From: Manis javanica
Lineage: Eukaryota > Chordata > Mammalia > Pholidota > Manidae
DNA: 64,000 nucleotides
Direction: 5' to 3'
Assembly: GCF_040802235.1 (NCBI RefSeq)
Contig: NC_133156.1
Location: 116,652,173 to 116,716,172 of the forward strand
Made by a program: the position numbers and the translations under genes. Numbering within the stretch: the first letter of the stretch is position 1; the number at the start of each line of letters is the position of its first letter. Shown here in pieces: positions 1-9,868 of this stretch. The notes below the pieces were generated by a model, which had not been told where the DNA came from, ran no database searches, and worked only from the letters and a program-made list of their open reading frames with translations.

Positions 1-3000
1 TATGAGCAATACACCTGTCTACTGTTCCTTACCACCCTGTTCATACACAGCATTTGCCATGCCCCACAAACAGAATTCTGGTGCAGTCACAATGCTTGGG
101 AGTTCAGCAAGACTCATAGGTACAAGTACAAGAACAAGGTAAACACATTCCATTTACAGCTAAGTAAGCAAGAGCTCTGAGAGATCTGAGAGGCTACATT
201 TTCCCTTTGAACTAGAACTTGCTTCAATAACAAAAGAAAGCATGGCATTCTAAGAAACATGAATGACCAAAAACTCTATCATATCCTTTCTTTATTACTT
301 TCCTTTATTAGCCAACCAATTATGCTGAAAATGACAACAACAGAAGGAAAGGGAAAGAGGAAAATGTAACATTTCTTTTCCTTTCAGTCTTTCTCCACTG
401 ATCAGTAAGCTGAAGGTATAGAGTATTGGTAGAATGTGCATGTACGAAGAAGTAAAATGAATAAAAATGGTTTAGGTAGTTTTATTCTGATAAGAATGAA
501 ATACACATGCATGTACAAGCTATGAAATATTAATTGTATACTGTGATTCCACATATGGGTTAAATGCTCTTATCTCTGCATCTAAAACTGGACACAATAG
601 AAAGATGAATGGTAAAATTCATGCTCATAATTAAATTAAAAAAATTTTTTTTACTTAAAGCAACATTAAACAGCAAACAAAAACCCCTGATAAGTGGAGA
701 GAGATGACAGAAGAAAGGAAAAAGCTTTATATTTTATTTCAGAACATTTCCAATTATTTTTTTCCTGCTTTTAGAACACGAGGCCCCACATTTTCATTTT
801 GTGCTGGGCCCTGGAAATTATGTATCTAGCTTTATTTATAGGTTTTGTTTTTTAGTTTCCTTTTAATGCTCCTTGTCATACACTGAGATTGGAGAAAAAA
901 ATACAGATGCCATTATTCAGTCTTTAGTACTCCTACTGTTCTTGGGAGAAGAGGAATATGTGTACCTTGAATAACACATAACTGATATACAGGCAGTAAG
1001 GAATAACATTCCATTATTAAATTTTCAACAGATTTTTGTCTTGATTTTTAGATATAAATAAATGTAAACAGAAATCCCAATGTTTTCTTCCTATATCTCA
1101 ATGGATTATATTTTACACAGCCTATAAACCCCCATGAAAAGATTAATGGATAAGAGTAAAGGGAGGTAACTGTTTCTCTTAACAGTGGCTGAAGAAACTC
1201 TTAAGCCTAGAGGAAAATTGATTCACCAGCTAAATAACGTTACAAAGAAACCACATCCTTTTTAGTCTCTTCTTCCTGCTATCTTCAATGCTGTCATAAT
1301 TTTCAGGCTGGAAGCAAGAAGTCTGCAACAATTTCAAGCATTATATACAGATTTCTCAACAACCTTCGACCAACAGTCCATCTTTTGGGAAAGAGGGAAA
1401 TGATTATTCTAGAAATCCTCCCTTGGAGCTGGGGTGAAATTAGCTTCCCCTGAGGCATATGATTGAGTGGATGAAGAATGAATGTCAGAAAAAAATTCAG
1501 GTTTCTATGAAGAAGAGAAAATAACCTTTGGGAAGGCAAACATTTATAACTACTCTGTAGTCTAAATAAGCAAATTAACCATATAATCTTGACAGTCAAA
1601 TGGATTAAAGAGGTGAAAAACAGGTAGTTCACATATCACTTTGCCCAAACCAAGGCCTGTAAAAATAGAAAAATGAAATCAATGAATCACTATTTTTTCC
1701 TGAGAAACACCATAGGATATCCATTTCAGAAATGGCTATTTAAAAATTTGTACAACTCTATCTGTGAAAAGATGGTGTTCTTGACTACTGGTCAATACTT
1801 GATATCCTTTTATAAAGAAATAATGTTTAATATATTCACTGTTGAATTATAATTGACTTTCTGGGACTTCACAGTATGTAACTAATTTCTGGTACATATT
1901 TTACTTGATCAAAATCCTGGGAAGAGTTAATTAAATACCATTTGACTCCTAGAATAGAGGACTGTACAGGAGTACATACAATCACATATTTTTTAATGCA
2001 GCTACGTGTTGTATTTAGTCACAGAGAAGGGAAATGTTCTTAGCCATCAGTATTAAGGTGGGAAAATGAAAGCCCAAACCAGGGATGGGATGGGGATCAA
2101 ATGCTGGGCAAAAATTGAGCAAAATGATAGAAACAAGTAAAGTGAAAAATTTGTGGGACATATGGGGATCAGAAGTGTGCAGGAATTAGCCAAAAAAAAA
2201 GGCAATGGGACTGGTATGGTTCCCCATCTATTACCCTTCTTAATCTTTGGAGCAGCTTTTAGTGTTGTATTGATGAATCCTTTTTGTACTGCAGATGCTG
2301 TTTGCCACTGTAAGTGTGAAATTTTCTAATACAGTTTCTATATTTGTTTAATTAATACTTAAGTAAATATTTTTAAGGTAAAGCAATGGGGGAAAAGCAA
2401 GAACTAATAGTAATTCTTAAAAAAAGATAAGTCTTATTAGAACATTAGAAAGACAGTAAGGAATGACATACCAAATCAAATAAACAGCAGATTTTATAAA
2501 TAGATCACTATTTTATCTCACCTACATAAGTAAAGTAGTTAATGATAAAAGCAGAGGACTTTGATAACAAATTCTTTTTTGATGTGAGTTTTATGTTGGA
2601 AGGGACCTTAAAGGCAATTTAGTCTAATCTCTAATATAGTAGAGGAAAAGCCCACAAAAACACTACACTGTAGCTAAACCAGAACAGGACAAAACATATG
2701 GTTTCTTTGTCTTTTGTCAATATAGCCTACTGGGTTAGCATGGCAGGCAAAAACAAGATAAGCTGAGTGTGATGGCTTCATTTATACAAACACAGCCTTA
2801 GTCTATGACAAAAAAAATTACATAGTAAACTATCACTGTAGTTCGAATAGAATATTCATGATGTAACTACTAGTAAACACCCATTCTTCAAAGCTGAACA
2901 CAGGGCTATTAAACACCGAGTACTATTGAGAATAAACACACTTGTAAACTTCTGGAAGTAACACAGAGAATTAGAATAACTGATTATAAAATATCCCCTG

Positions 3001-3205
3001 ATATCCCTGTCAGAATATTACTGAATCATCCTGTTCAGCATGGCATTTCTTATTTCATAATAAAGAATTATCAAGTAGCAAGGAGTCCTACCCTCAGCTG
3101 ATGAATTTAACAAGACCAGATCAAAGGAAACTTGTAAAAGATGTAAGCTCTCTATTTTTAAAGATACTCAAATACCTATTTTTTTAAACTTTTTTTATAA
3201 CTTAC
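1..3205. other. CCDC152 intron, left edge; no exon recognised
   Basis: AT-rich sequence downstream, in the gene's sense, of the CCDC152 exon at 3,206-3,274. I looked on the minus strand for the next CCDC152 coding exon, which should be lysine- and glutamate-rich coiled coil following a split glycine codon. I found none, so it probably lies beyond the left edge. Around 2,590-2,660 there is a weak resemblance to an old CR1/MIR3-type SINE. The open frames here lack splice signals or recognisable similarity. Confidence 0.6.
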
Positions 3206-3274
3206 CTTTCAAATTATGTTGATATTCAATGGTCTGTTGTAGCCCTTTTATCATACTATTAAGAGTAGCACATT
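3206..3274 (-). CDS. CCDC152: CCDC152 coding exon (codons 65-87, coiled coil)
   Basis: This 69-bp exon is too short for ORF calling. On the minus strand it is bounded by an acceptor ending in TTTTAG (just right of 3,274) and a donor AAAG|GTAAGT (just left of 3,206). Its first two bases complete a Glu codon begun in the previous exon, and the frame then reads CATLNSMIKGLQQTIEYQHN, followed by LK and one base of a Gly codon. This closely matches my memory of human CCDC152 after its KEE segment. CCDC152 is a small (about 254 residues in human) predicted coiled-coil protein of unclear biochemical role. Its transcript overlaps SELENOP in antisense and has been reported as a non-coding inhibitor of selenoprotein P translation. 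Identification rests on recalled sequence, matching splice phases and synteny with GHR. Confidence 0.88.
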
Positions 3275-4079
3275 CTAAAACATAAAGGAAATTTACTTGA
3301 GGATTATTTGCTTTCATTTGGGGATTATTCTTTCAAAGTTGAAATACTTAAAATAATATTTAATTGACAATTATGAGATCTTAATAAATAAAGTAACCAG
3401 GCATTGCAAAGTAAATTGTACAATACTTTTCAATCAGCCTTTAACTCAAATGCATTCCGGGAATTAGTAACGTGTTTTCTAAGACAATAAATCCAGTATA
3501 GGAGGAGGGTTTCTGCTATGTGCCTTAGTAATATCTGTCCTGGAAATGAGGCATAGTTGGGCATGTCTGGGAAACTATGAGGAGTGCATCCATGCAAGTT
3601 TTATAAGAAAGAACATCTTGGGGAAAGAGTCAAGGTACATAAAGTTTTATTCAAAGATAGAGGGCCAGAACTGGTGTGCATCATGCTCTCTAGTAGTTAT
3701 TGCTATCACATTTTTATTATAAGGTTAGGAAAACCTTAACTAGTTTAAGTTGTACTAGTTTAAACTTACAATTGCACCAGCTAACTATGTAATGATGCAA
3801 ACTTCATAAAGGAGTAACAATTTTTTCAAAAGGAAATATAATTGTTTAAAGTTTATGGACAATTTCATCTTTATGTGCTTGGACTGACAGCAAATAAATA
3901 CTGAGCCTTATTCTCTTAACTTCAGTTTTAGAGATCCTCAATGACATTTGACACCAGTATGCACCAGGATGACATACTGACTAGCTTCCATTCTAATTGG
4001 GCATCTGTTTTGTTGGTTAAATATTAAATATAACATTTGTATCTAATATTCAAAAGTTGTCTAGATATAATAATAGTAC

Positions 4080-4315
4080 CATTTCTTGAATGTTTACTCT
4101 GCTAGGCATTACACTAAGTGCCTTATAAACATTACCTCAATTAGTATTCAAAATGATACTAAGAAGTTGGTGTCATCAATCCTGATTTTACAAAAGGAGG
4201 AAGTTATCCATAGAGGTTTGGTTACTTGTCAAGTTAGTAAATGGAAGAAGGTATAGACTTGTACATAGGTTTTTCTCATTTCAAATCCTGCGCTCTTAAT
4301 CTGCTATCCAATACT
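4080..4315 (-). repeat. MIR SINE fragment
   Basis: Reads as a reverse-complement MIR. It has the GCATTACACTAAGTGCCTTA end, then a region like 'attttacagatgaggaaac', then a degraded core, and finally the TCTTAATCTGCTATCC start. Old and diverged; the boundaries are approximate. Confidence 0.6.
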
Positions 4316-4344
4316 TCCTCAGGAATTATAGGATATGCTGATGA

Positions 4345-4490
4345 AACCATGAAAGTTGGAGTCAGAGGAACTGGATTAAAGTTCCCTCTTCTTCACTTTC
4401 TAGCTATGACACCTGGATAAGCTACTTTTGAGCTTTATGTTCCTCAACTGCAAAATAAAAGTATGGGTAACTCCCATTCTACCTCACACA
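4345..4490 (+). repeat. MIR SINE fragment
   Basis: Contains the MIR order GGAGTCAGAGGAACTGG, then CTAGCTATGACACCTGGATAAG, then a 'ctcaactgcaaaat' segment. Diverged and partial, adjacent to an opposite-strand MIR. Confidence 0.55.
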
Positions 4491-5582
4491 TGAGACGATT
4501 CTCAGATAGAGGACTGTCTGACAGCCAAGTGGGAAAACATATTTTTAAAATTCACTCACAAATATTTAATATTGTTGTTGTTATTATTTCTCTCCTCTGC
4601 GCCCATCTACTATTTGTACTTATTCTCTTTTCTCCATTTACAAAGTTCCATTTTAACTATTTGTGGTTTCCCCAACTAGATAGTGAAGTGTTCTGGTAAA
4701 GATCATTATCTTATTTATTTGATATTCCTTGCACCTAACATGGTGACTATTTCGTAGGTGTTCAATAGTTTTTATTTATTGACTAAATAACTGTGAGGGG
4801 AAAATGCAAAACTTCACCTTTCAGTTAAGAGTTCCTATACTAGTCTCAATGTACTTTCTTCAACTATGCTAATATAAATGAATTTTGCACAAGTTAAAAG
4901 CTTTATGCAGATATAAGGTTCGACTATCGTGATTTTCACTCCTCCCCACACCAGCTCTGTGTCCCATTACCTAGACACAGTTCTCACCATCTCCATTTTT
5001 TTCTCCCCAAGCTTTTGCCAGTAATAGATTGATGGTTAAATTACATTTGACAGTTCTTACTTCATGTCTGTTACTGTGTTAGATGTTACAATTATAAAAT
5101 TAAGGAGGCATAGAATCTGCCATCACTTGAATTTGTGCCTTTAAGACACATGAATCCAGTATTTCACGAGATGTAAGTAGTTGAAGGTACCACAGTAATC
5201 AGTAAATTGAAAAAAAAGCCCTGAAACTAAATTTAAAGTATAGAGGATCAAAAATGTGTACTTCCAAATTTGAACACAAGGTGGCTCTCTCAACACTTTA
5301 TTTACTTTAATTTTTATTTTAAAAGGAAACTGACTCAATAAAGAACTGCACATAAGGTGGAATACCATTCATTATTTTAAAGTAATGGCTTTTAATTCTC
5401 TTTGCAAACCTTTACCTATAGTATTATTTCTTTGGACTTTACAATGTAACTGCGAGAATACTATCCTATCAAATTTTTAAAAACAAGAGCTCAGAATATT
5501 AAGTTATGTTTTATGCTACATAATTTAGTAAATCAATGATTATTTTGAGCTCAAATTTAGGTTCTATCATTAGTAATGTGGG

Positions 5583-5830
5583 CATTAAATCTACCTCACA
5601 AAACTGTTGGTAACATTAAATATAATTATGTTAATATTATTATAATACTACATTATATAATTATGAAATGTTAAACAAGATGTTGGAAATATTACATATA
5701 ATTGATAATATTTATTACTATAATTATATAATTATGAAATGTTAAATACAAAACATTGGAAATATTAAATACAACTGCTAATATTATCATAATTATTATA
5801 TAATTATGAAATATTAAATACAAGATGCTT
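5583..5830. repeat. AT-rich tandem repeat, 71-72 bp period
   Basis: The 12-mer TATATAATTATG recurs at 5,654, 5,725 and 5,797, spacings of 71 and 72 bp. Each is followed by AAAT(G/A)TTAAA and then a diverged AT-rich arm containing GGAAATATTA in the first two units. A weaker, earlier partial unit precedes the first. This gives roughly three copies of a local minisatellite inside the CCDC152 intron, diverged enough not to be a recent array. Confidence 0.75.
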
Positions 5831-6009
5831 CAGGCTCATCTTATACATCTCCTGCCGTAGTACTAGAATCAGCCATTTCTCTAAAGAACACTGGTTCCTT
5901 TTATTGTAAATGGTTATTAGAAACCAAAAGCTGAGTGCTAGGAATAACTACTGGGGTTGTTGATATGAGGCCCTCTCAATGGACACAGCAGGGAAATACA
6001 TGTATATGG

Positions 6010-6600
6010 CTTTCTTTTTCTCTAACACTTGGTTCTTTAGAGGATCACTGGTCTGGGAAAGGGGAAGTGGGATGGATAGGCCCAGAGGTCATCCTGGGAG
6101 CATATTCCTGGATATCAGGCATTCCTCCATGCATGTTTAGTGTAAACTCCACTATGGATGAAACCCCACACAGGGCAGCACTGTGACTTCCAAGCAGCAG
6201 GGGTAAGAGGGGTACCAGGCACAGCTGGGCCCCTGGGAAAACAGGGCCTTGATGTTGGGCACAGGTGCACTGTAGGGGAGCACCAGTAATTTCTCAAAGT
6301 TCCAGGAGAACTTGAGGGAGTTTTGCCTCTCTTCATCCTGGGCCTTCTCCTGATGTCCGGTGTGGGTTGCATGGGAGCCCGAGCACTACCAGGCCCTGGA
6401 GCTGGAGGCCCTCTGGGCATAAGTCCTGGAAATTGTGTCTTGGAGCGAGGCCCCAAAGAGCATGGAGTGCTTCCGGTAGGAGCCCTGGTTCCCAGGCTCC
6501 CACCAGCCAGCGGCCTTGCAGAGTGGGTGGAGTGAGGCTGTTGCCTGAGGCAGGCTGGCTGCTGGGAGGTGAGTGCACACATGGCCTGGGTGCTGGAGAA
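6010..6600 (-). pseudogene. GPX1: GPX1 processed pseudogene, internally deleted
   Basis: On the minus strand a start-like CCATGTGTGC (ATG near 6,582) is followed by a SARPLAGG-like segment. Then come ASLQDT matching the GPX1 active-site ASLUGT, LVVLG-PCN, and GHQE-like text. NSLK is joined directly to WNFEK, followed by ALFSQGPSCA. The 3' UTR match continues through GCTGCTTGG to a degraded adenine-rich end near 6,010. Cytosolic glutathione peroxidase 1 is a selenoenzyme that reduces hydrogen peroxide. Here the frame is shifted several times, about 60 codons between NSLK and WNFEK are missing, a second stretch before the C-terminus is lost, and no introns are present, so this is a decayed retrocopy. 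The selenocysteine TGA aligns with CAA at 6,440-6,442. In the SECIS remnant (about 6,114-6,155) the ATGA core reads ATAG. Confidence 0.82.
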
Positions 6601-6724
6601 GTGAGGGGAGACCTTCTAGCTAGACAGTCCCCTTTCAACACTAAACATTTTGACCCATCTGAAATGTCTTGGTGTAAATGTGAGGCAGAAATTCAAGTGC
6701 ACTTTTTCCATGATTTTGAAGGCC

Positions 6725-6905
6725 TGGGTTGAGCCTTGGATTTGCTATTTCTTAGCTGAATGGCCTCAGAGAGTTTATTTAACTTCTTTCATCCTATGTT
6801 TCTTCATTACTGTGGTGGAATAGTGATACTAGTGCTATCTGTCTCTAGAGCTATATTAAGGATAAAAGGAAATGATAGCCTGGAAAGTTCTATGTGAATT
6901 TCAAA
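6725..6905 (+). repeat. MIR SINE fragment
   Basis: Contains a MIR-like core 'cttagctgaatggcctcagagag', then 'tttcttcattactgtggtggaatagtgatact' and a 'attaaggataaaaggaaatga' segment in the correct order. Partial and diverged. Confidence 0.5.
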
Positions 6906-6993
6906 TATTTTAAAAATGTATGGTGTAGTATTAATCACTGTTGTACCAAAAAATCACTCTCATTAGTATTTCTTAAGGCAGCAAAGAACTAAC

Positions 6994-7099
6994 CTTCTTT
7001 AATAGAGATCTCCTTTGTTTGCATTACTTTTAATAAATTGTTAGTTTTTTCCAAATGCATATCCAATACACTGTTCTTTCCACTGGTTTCTATCATTTT
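6994..7099 (-). CDS. CCDC152: CCDC152 coding exon (codons 30-64, coiled coil)
   Basis: A 106-bp exon read on the minus strand. The acceptor is TTTCATCCACAG, just right of 7,099, and the donor is AAAGAAG|GTTAGT. Translation starts in phase 0 with KMIETSGKNSVLDMHLEKTN and continues NLLKVMQTKEISIKE plus one base. This is a near-colinear match to human CCDC152 residues following FSQIEK. The charged heptad-like composition fits a coiled coil. The single trailing base joins in frame with AA at the start of the next exon to give Glu, confirming the chain. An ORF on the plus strand across 7,055-7,240 is only a shadow. Confidence 0.9.
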
Positions 7100-8793
7100 C
7101 TGTGGATGAAACATATTATTACCAAATCAATGTTGTTGTTTTTTTTTTTAATGAAGACTAATGAAAATACAAACCACTTAATACCTGAAAGTCTAATAAT
7201 TAAGTCTGGCATAATAAGCCAACTTCCTAATTTATTTTAAAATTTTCAAGTTACATGACAGAAATGAAAACAGACTAACAGTTACAAAAAGTAAAAAGAT
7301 GGCCTCACTTGAACCCTTCTTTCCAATTAGTCAACCCTCAGTCCTATGGTTAACAATTCCCTATATATGCTTCTAAAATATTTCCTGGCCATACAACTAT
7401 AGGAAAAGATCATATTATACTCTGTTCTGTACCTTGAATGTTCTACTGCACTATTATCTTGGCCATGATGTTATGTAAGCACATCTAGGTCCACCTCATT
7501 CTTTTTAATAGCTACCTTGAGTTTCATTTATGAATATAGTGCAGTTTATTTAACTAGTCCCCTATGGAGGAGAATTTCTGTTGTTACAACTTCTTTGTGA
7601 TTACAGACAATGAATAAACATTCTTGAACATATGTCTTTGGTAGCTTGTTGAATATTATTATAGTCACCATATACCCTTCAAAGAGCTCAAAAAATCAGT
7701 TCACAATCAGTCTTGTATCATCTATACCTCTGCTTACTTCCCTATCCTCACAATCTCTTAATTTATCTCAAAGGAACTCCCTGACATTATATTATTTCAT
7801 CCATAACTATTACCATCTATACGTATCTTTAAAAGATAACATTCTTAAAAAATAGTCACAAAACATTATCACATCAAGAAATGAACAATCTTTCTCATTT
7901 AAAATACTCAAGAATATGATAAGTATTTGCAAATAATCTCCAAAAACTTTGCACCAAATCTTCTCCCACCAACAGTGATTTTTTTCCCTCCCTCCCTCCC
8001 TCCTTTCCCCTCTTCTTTTGGTAAAACTACTTGATTAAGAAAACCCACGTGTATTGTTTTAAAAAAGCTCATGTTACCTCAACATACCCAGCCATGAAAA
8101 TTTTTTTATTATGGCAATACTACATTATGCAGAGGAAAAGAAGGAATAGAGAAGAATGATAAGAAAAGGAGAGAAAATAGGGGTGGTAATTATTCCCCTT
8201 CCTACCCTTTCTTTAGAAACCCACCCCCAACTCTTTAATTTATTCATCTATATTTTCTCAACAGCTATTCCTTCTCTTACCTGGGGCTGATGAGGTGGGG
8301 AAAACCTAATGTATACTTACGGGGTTTGGTCTACCATGTAGTTAGTCCAGAGTTGGGGAAGCAGACTTCAAAATGGGTCTGCTTTTTGACAGAGAAGGAA
8401 AAGGGATCTGATAGAATAGGAAAGACTGAAAAAAATAGTGTTTAGTCAGTAAGAGATTGAGGAGTGAGTATACTTCAGTGCTTTCTAAACCATTCCTGAG
8501 TTTCTGGACACTTGGCATTTAAACTTGTATTTTCCTTTTAACTTCAGCAGAAGTGTATCAGTTATTTGTTTGCTTGCCCCAGAAGTATTTTGATATACTA
8601 GTACAAAGGAGCCCAAACTAGTTATATTTTAAATACAGATTTAAAAAATGAGAAATAGCTTAGCAAAATACATTTCCATTATCTTTACTTTGCTCATTTT
8701 TCGGTACTTTTTTCTTACTTCCCAACTCCTTCCATTAGCAAAATCTGTTTCACTTTTTCTTATATATTACAACTGTTTGTTATCTTTACATAC
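7100..8793. other. CCDC152 intron; only a CCCT-rich run seen
   Basis: Intron between coding exons. The only distinctive item is a short pyrimidine run with CCCT units at 7,984-8,015. The rest is AT-rich unique sequence with no gene, RNA or clear mobile element that I can recognise. Confidence 0.6.
7984..8015. repeat. (CCCT)n pyrimidine tract
   Basis: Four to five CCCT-like units after a short T run, then a C/T-rich tail. A simple repeat. Confidence 0.8.
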
Positions 8794-8882
8794 CTTTTCT
8801 ATATGTGAGAAGTCATTTATAAGTTTGTCAAGATTCACACTGCTCATTTTTTTCATACATCCTTGGCTGCACAGACTCATGT
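8794..8882 (-). CDS. CCDC152: CCDC152 first coding exon (start codon, codons 1-29)
   Basis: An 89-bp exon on the minus strand. The acceptor ...ACCTGTTTAG is followed by two untranslated bases (AC) and the ATG at 8,880-8,878. The frame reads MSLCSQGCMKKMSSVNLDKL then INDFSHIEK. The donor is GAAAAG|GTATGT. This matches my memory of the human N-terminus after its first few residues (GCMKKISSVNLDKLINDFSQIEK). I chose this start because it is the first ATG after the splice acceptor and sits where the human protein starts. The exon is 29 complete codons and joins in phase with the exon at 6,994-7,099. The remaining 5' UTR must come from an exon upstream, probably in the CpG island near 18.8-18.9 kb. 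Confidence 0.88.
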
Positions 8883-9477
8883 CTAAACAGGTAAGGGGTA
8901 AATAGTATTAAAATAAACAAATAAAATCTAAAGTACTACAATACTGTAATAGCTCAAATAATGTTTCTGTACTCCACTCACAGAGCACCTACTTGACCTC
9001 TGTTGCATTCAGAGAATTTTTGTTATACTCTTTATCAACAATAGTCAAATGCATTAGGCTTCTCCACATCTTTCCACTCATCCCAGCCAAGTTTTCTCTC
9101 AACAAATTTAAAATTAGTGCAATGATGACAGATAGTAGCTGTACTAGTGGGGGTGAGGATTTAATAATATGGGTAACTGATGAACCATTGTGTTGTATAC
9201 TTGAAAGTAATATAAGATTGTATATCAATGATACTTCAATAAAAAAAGTTAGTGCAATGATATGTGCATATGTAGAAATTATTTCTATTATATAAAAAAT
9301 GAGATGCCACTGTTCAAAGCTCATTTCCTTGCCATCAGTATGTCTGGGACTTAAAATATATTACTTAATCTTATGCATGACTTTTAAATATAGGTATTCT
9401 CAATTTAAGATGTTTAAAATACATTTAACTTCCATGCCACAAATATTTTTTGCTGTATTTCCTGGTATCATGCTTAT
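8883..9477. other. CCDC152 intron 1, unique stretch
   Basis: AT-rich intronic sequence with no recognised element. The overlapping open frames on both strands at 8,989-9,324 lack similarity that I know. Confidence 0.5.
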
Positions 9478-9868
9478 TGCTATGGCCTGAATTGTGTCTC
9501 CTCTCCCCACCCTGCAAATTCATATACTGAAGCTCCAAACAAACTGTATTTGGAGATAGGGTCCTTATGAGATAATTAAGGTTAAATGAGGTCATAAGGG
9601 TAGGGGCTTTAATCCAGTGGGACTGTAGGATTATAAGAAGAGGGAGAGAGAGAGAGCTTTCTCTCTCCGTGTGCTCACAGTAAGGAAAGGCCACATGAGT
9701 ACACAGTGAGAAAGTGGCCATCTGTAACCCAAGGAGAAACTCCTTACCATATACCAACCCTATTGGCACCTTACTTTGGATTTCCCAGCCTCCAGAACTG
9801 TGAGAAATAAATTTCTATTGTTTAAACCACCCAGCCCACAATATTTTGTTAGAGCAGCCAGAGTAGAC
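9478..9868 (+). mobile_element. MaLR-type LTR (MST/MLT1-like), solo
   Basis: Runs from a 'gaattgtgtctcc' start through 'tatttggagatagggtcc', 'ttaaatgaggtcat', 'ttataagaagagg' and 'agcctccagaactgtgagaaataaatttc' to 'gcagccagagtagac'. This order is characteristic of ERVL-MaLR LTRs. The polyadenylation signal AATAAA is at 9,806-9,811. No internal retroviral genes follow; an L1 begins immediately downstream. The subfamily is not resolvable by eye. Confidence 0.7.

Larger units (their letters stand above)
3275..6993. other. CCDC152 intron with MIRs, tandem repeat and GPX1 retrocopy
   Basis: Intron between the exons at 6,994-7,099 and 3,206-3,274. The recognisable contents are listed separately: two MIR fragments near 4.1-4.5 kb, an AT-rich tandem repeat at 5.58-5.83 kb, a GPX1 processed pseudogene at 6.0-6.6 kb and a MIR at 6.73-6.9 kb. 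I see nothing gene-like in 4,500-5,580. Confidence 0.6.

Noticed and set aside
1..3205. SELENOP exons or further CCDC152 exons at the left edge
   Set aside because: No matching peptide or splice-bounded stretch was found on either strand.
5935..6186. 83-codon plus-strand frame as a small gene
   Set aside because: It overlaps the antisense of the GPX1 retrocopy 3' UTR and has no recognisable similarity.
6115..6582. 155-codon minus-strand frame as a novel protein
   Set aside because: It is an out-of-register read through the GPX1 retrocopy. The true GPX1 frame is broken and changes register several times.
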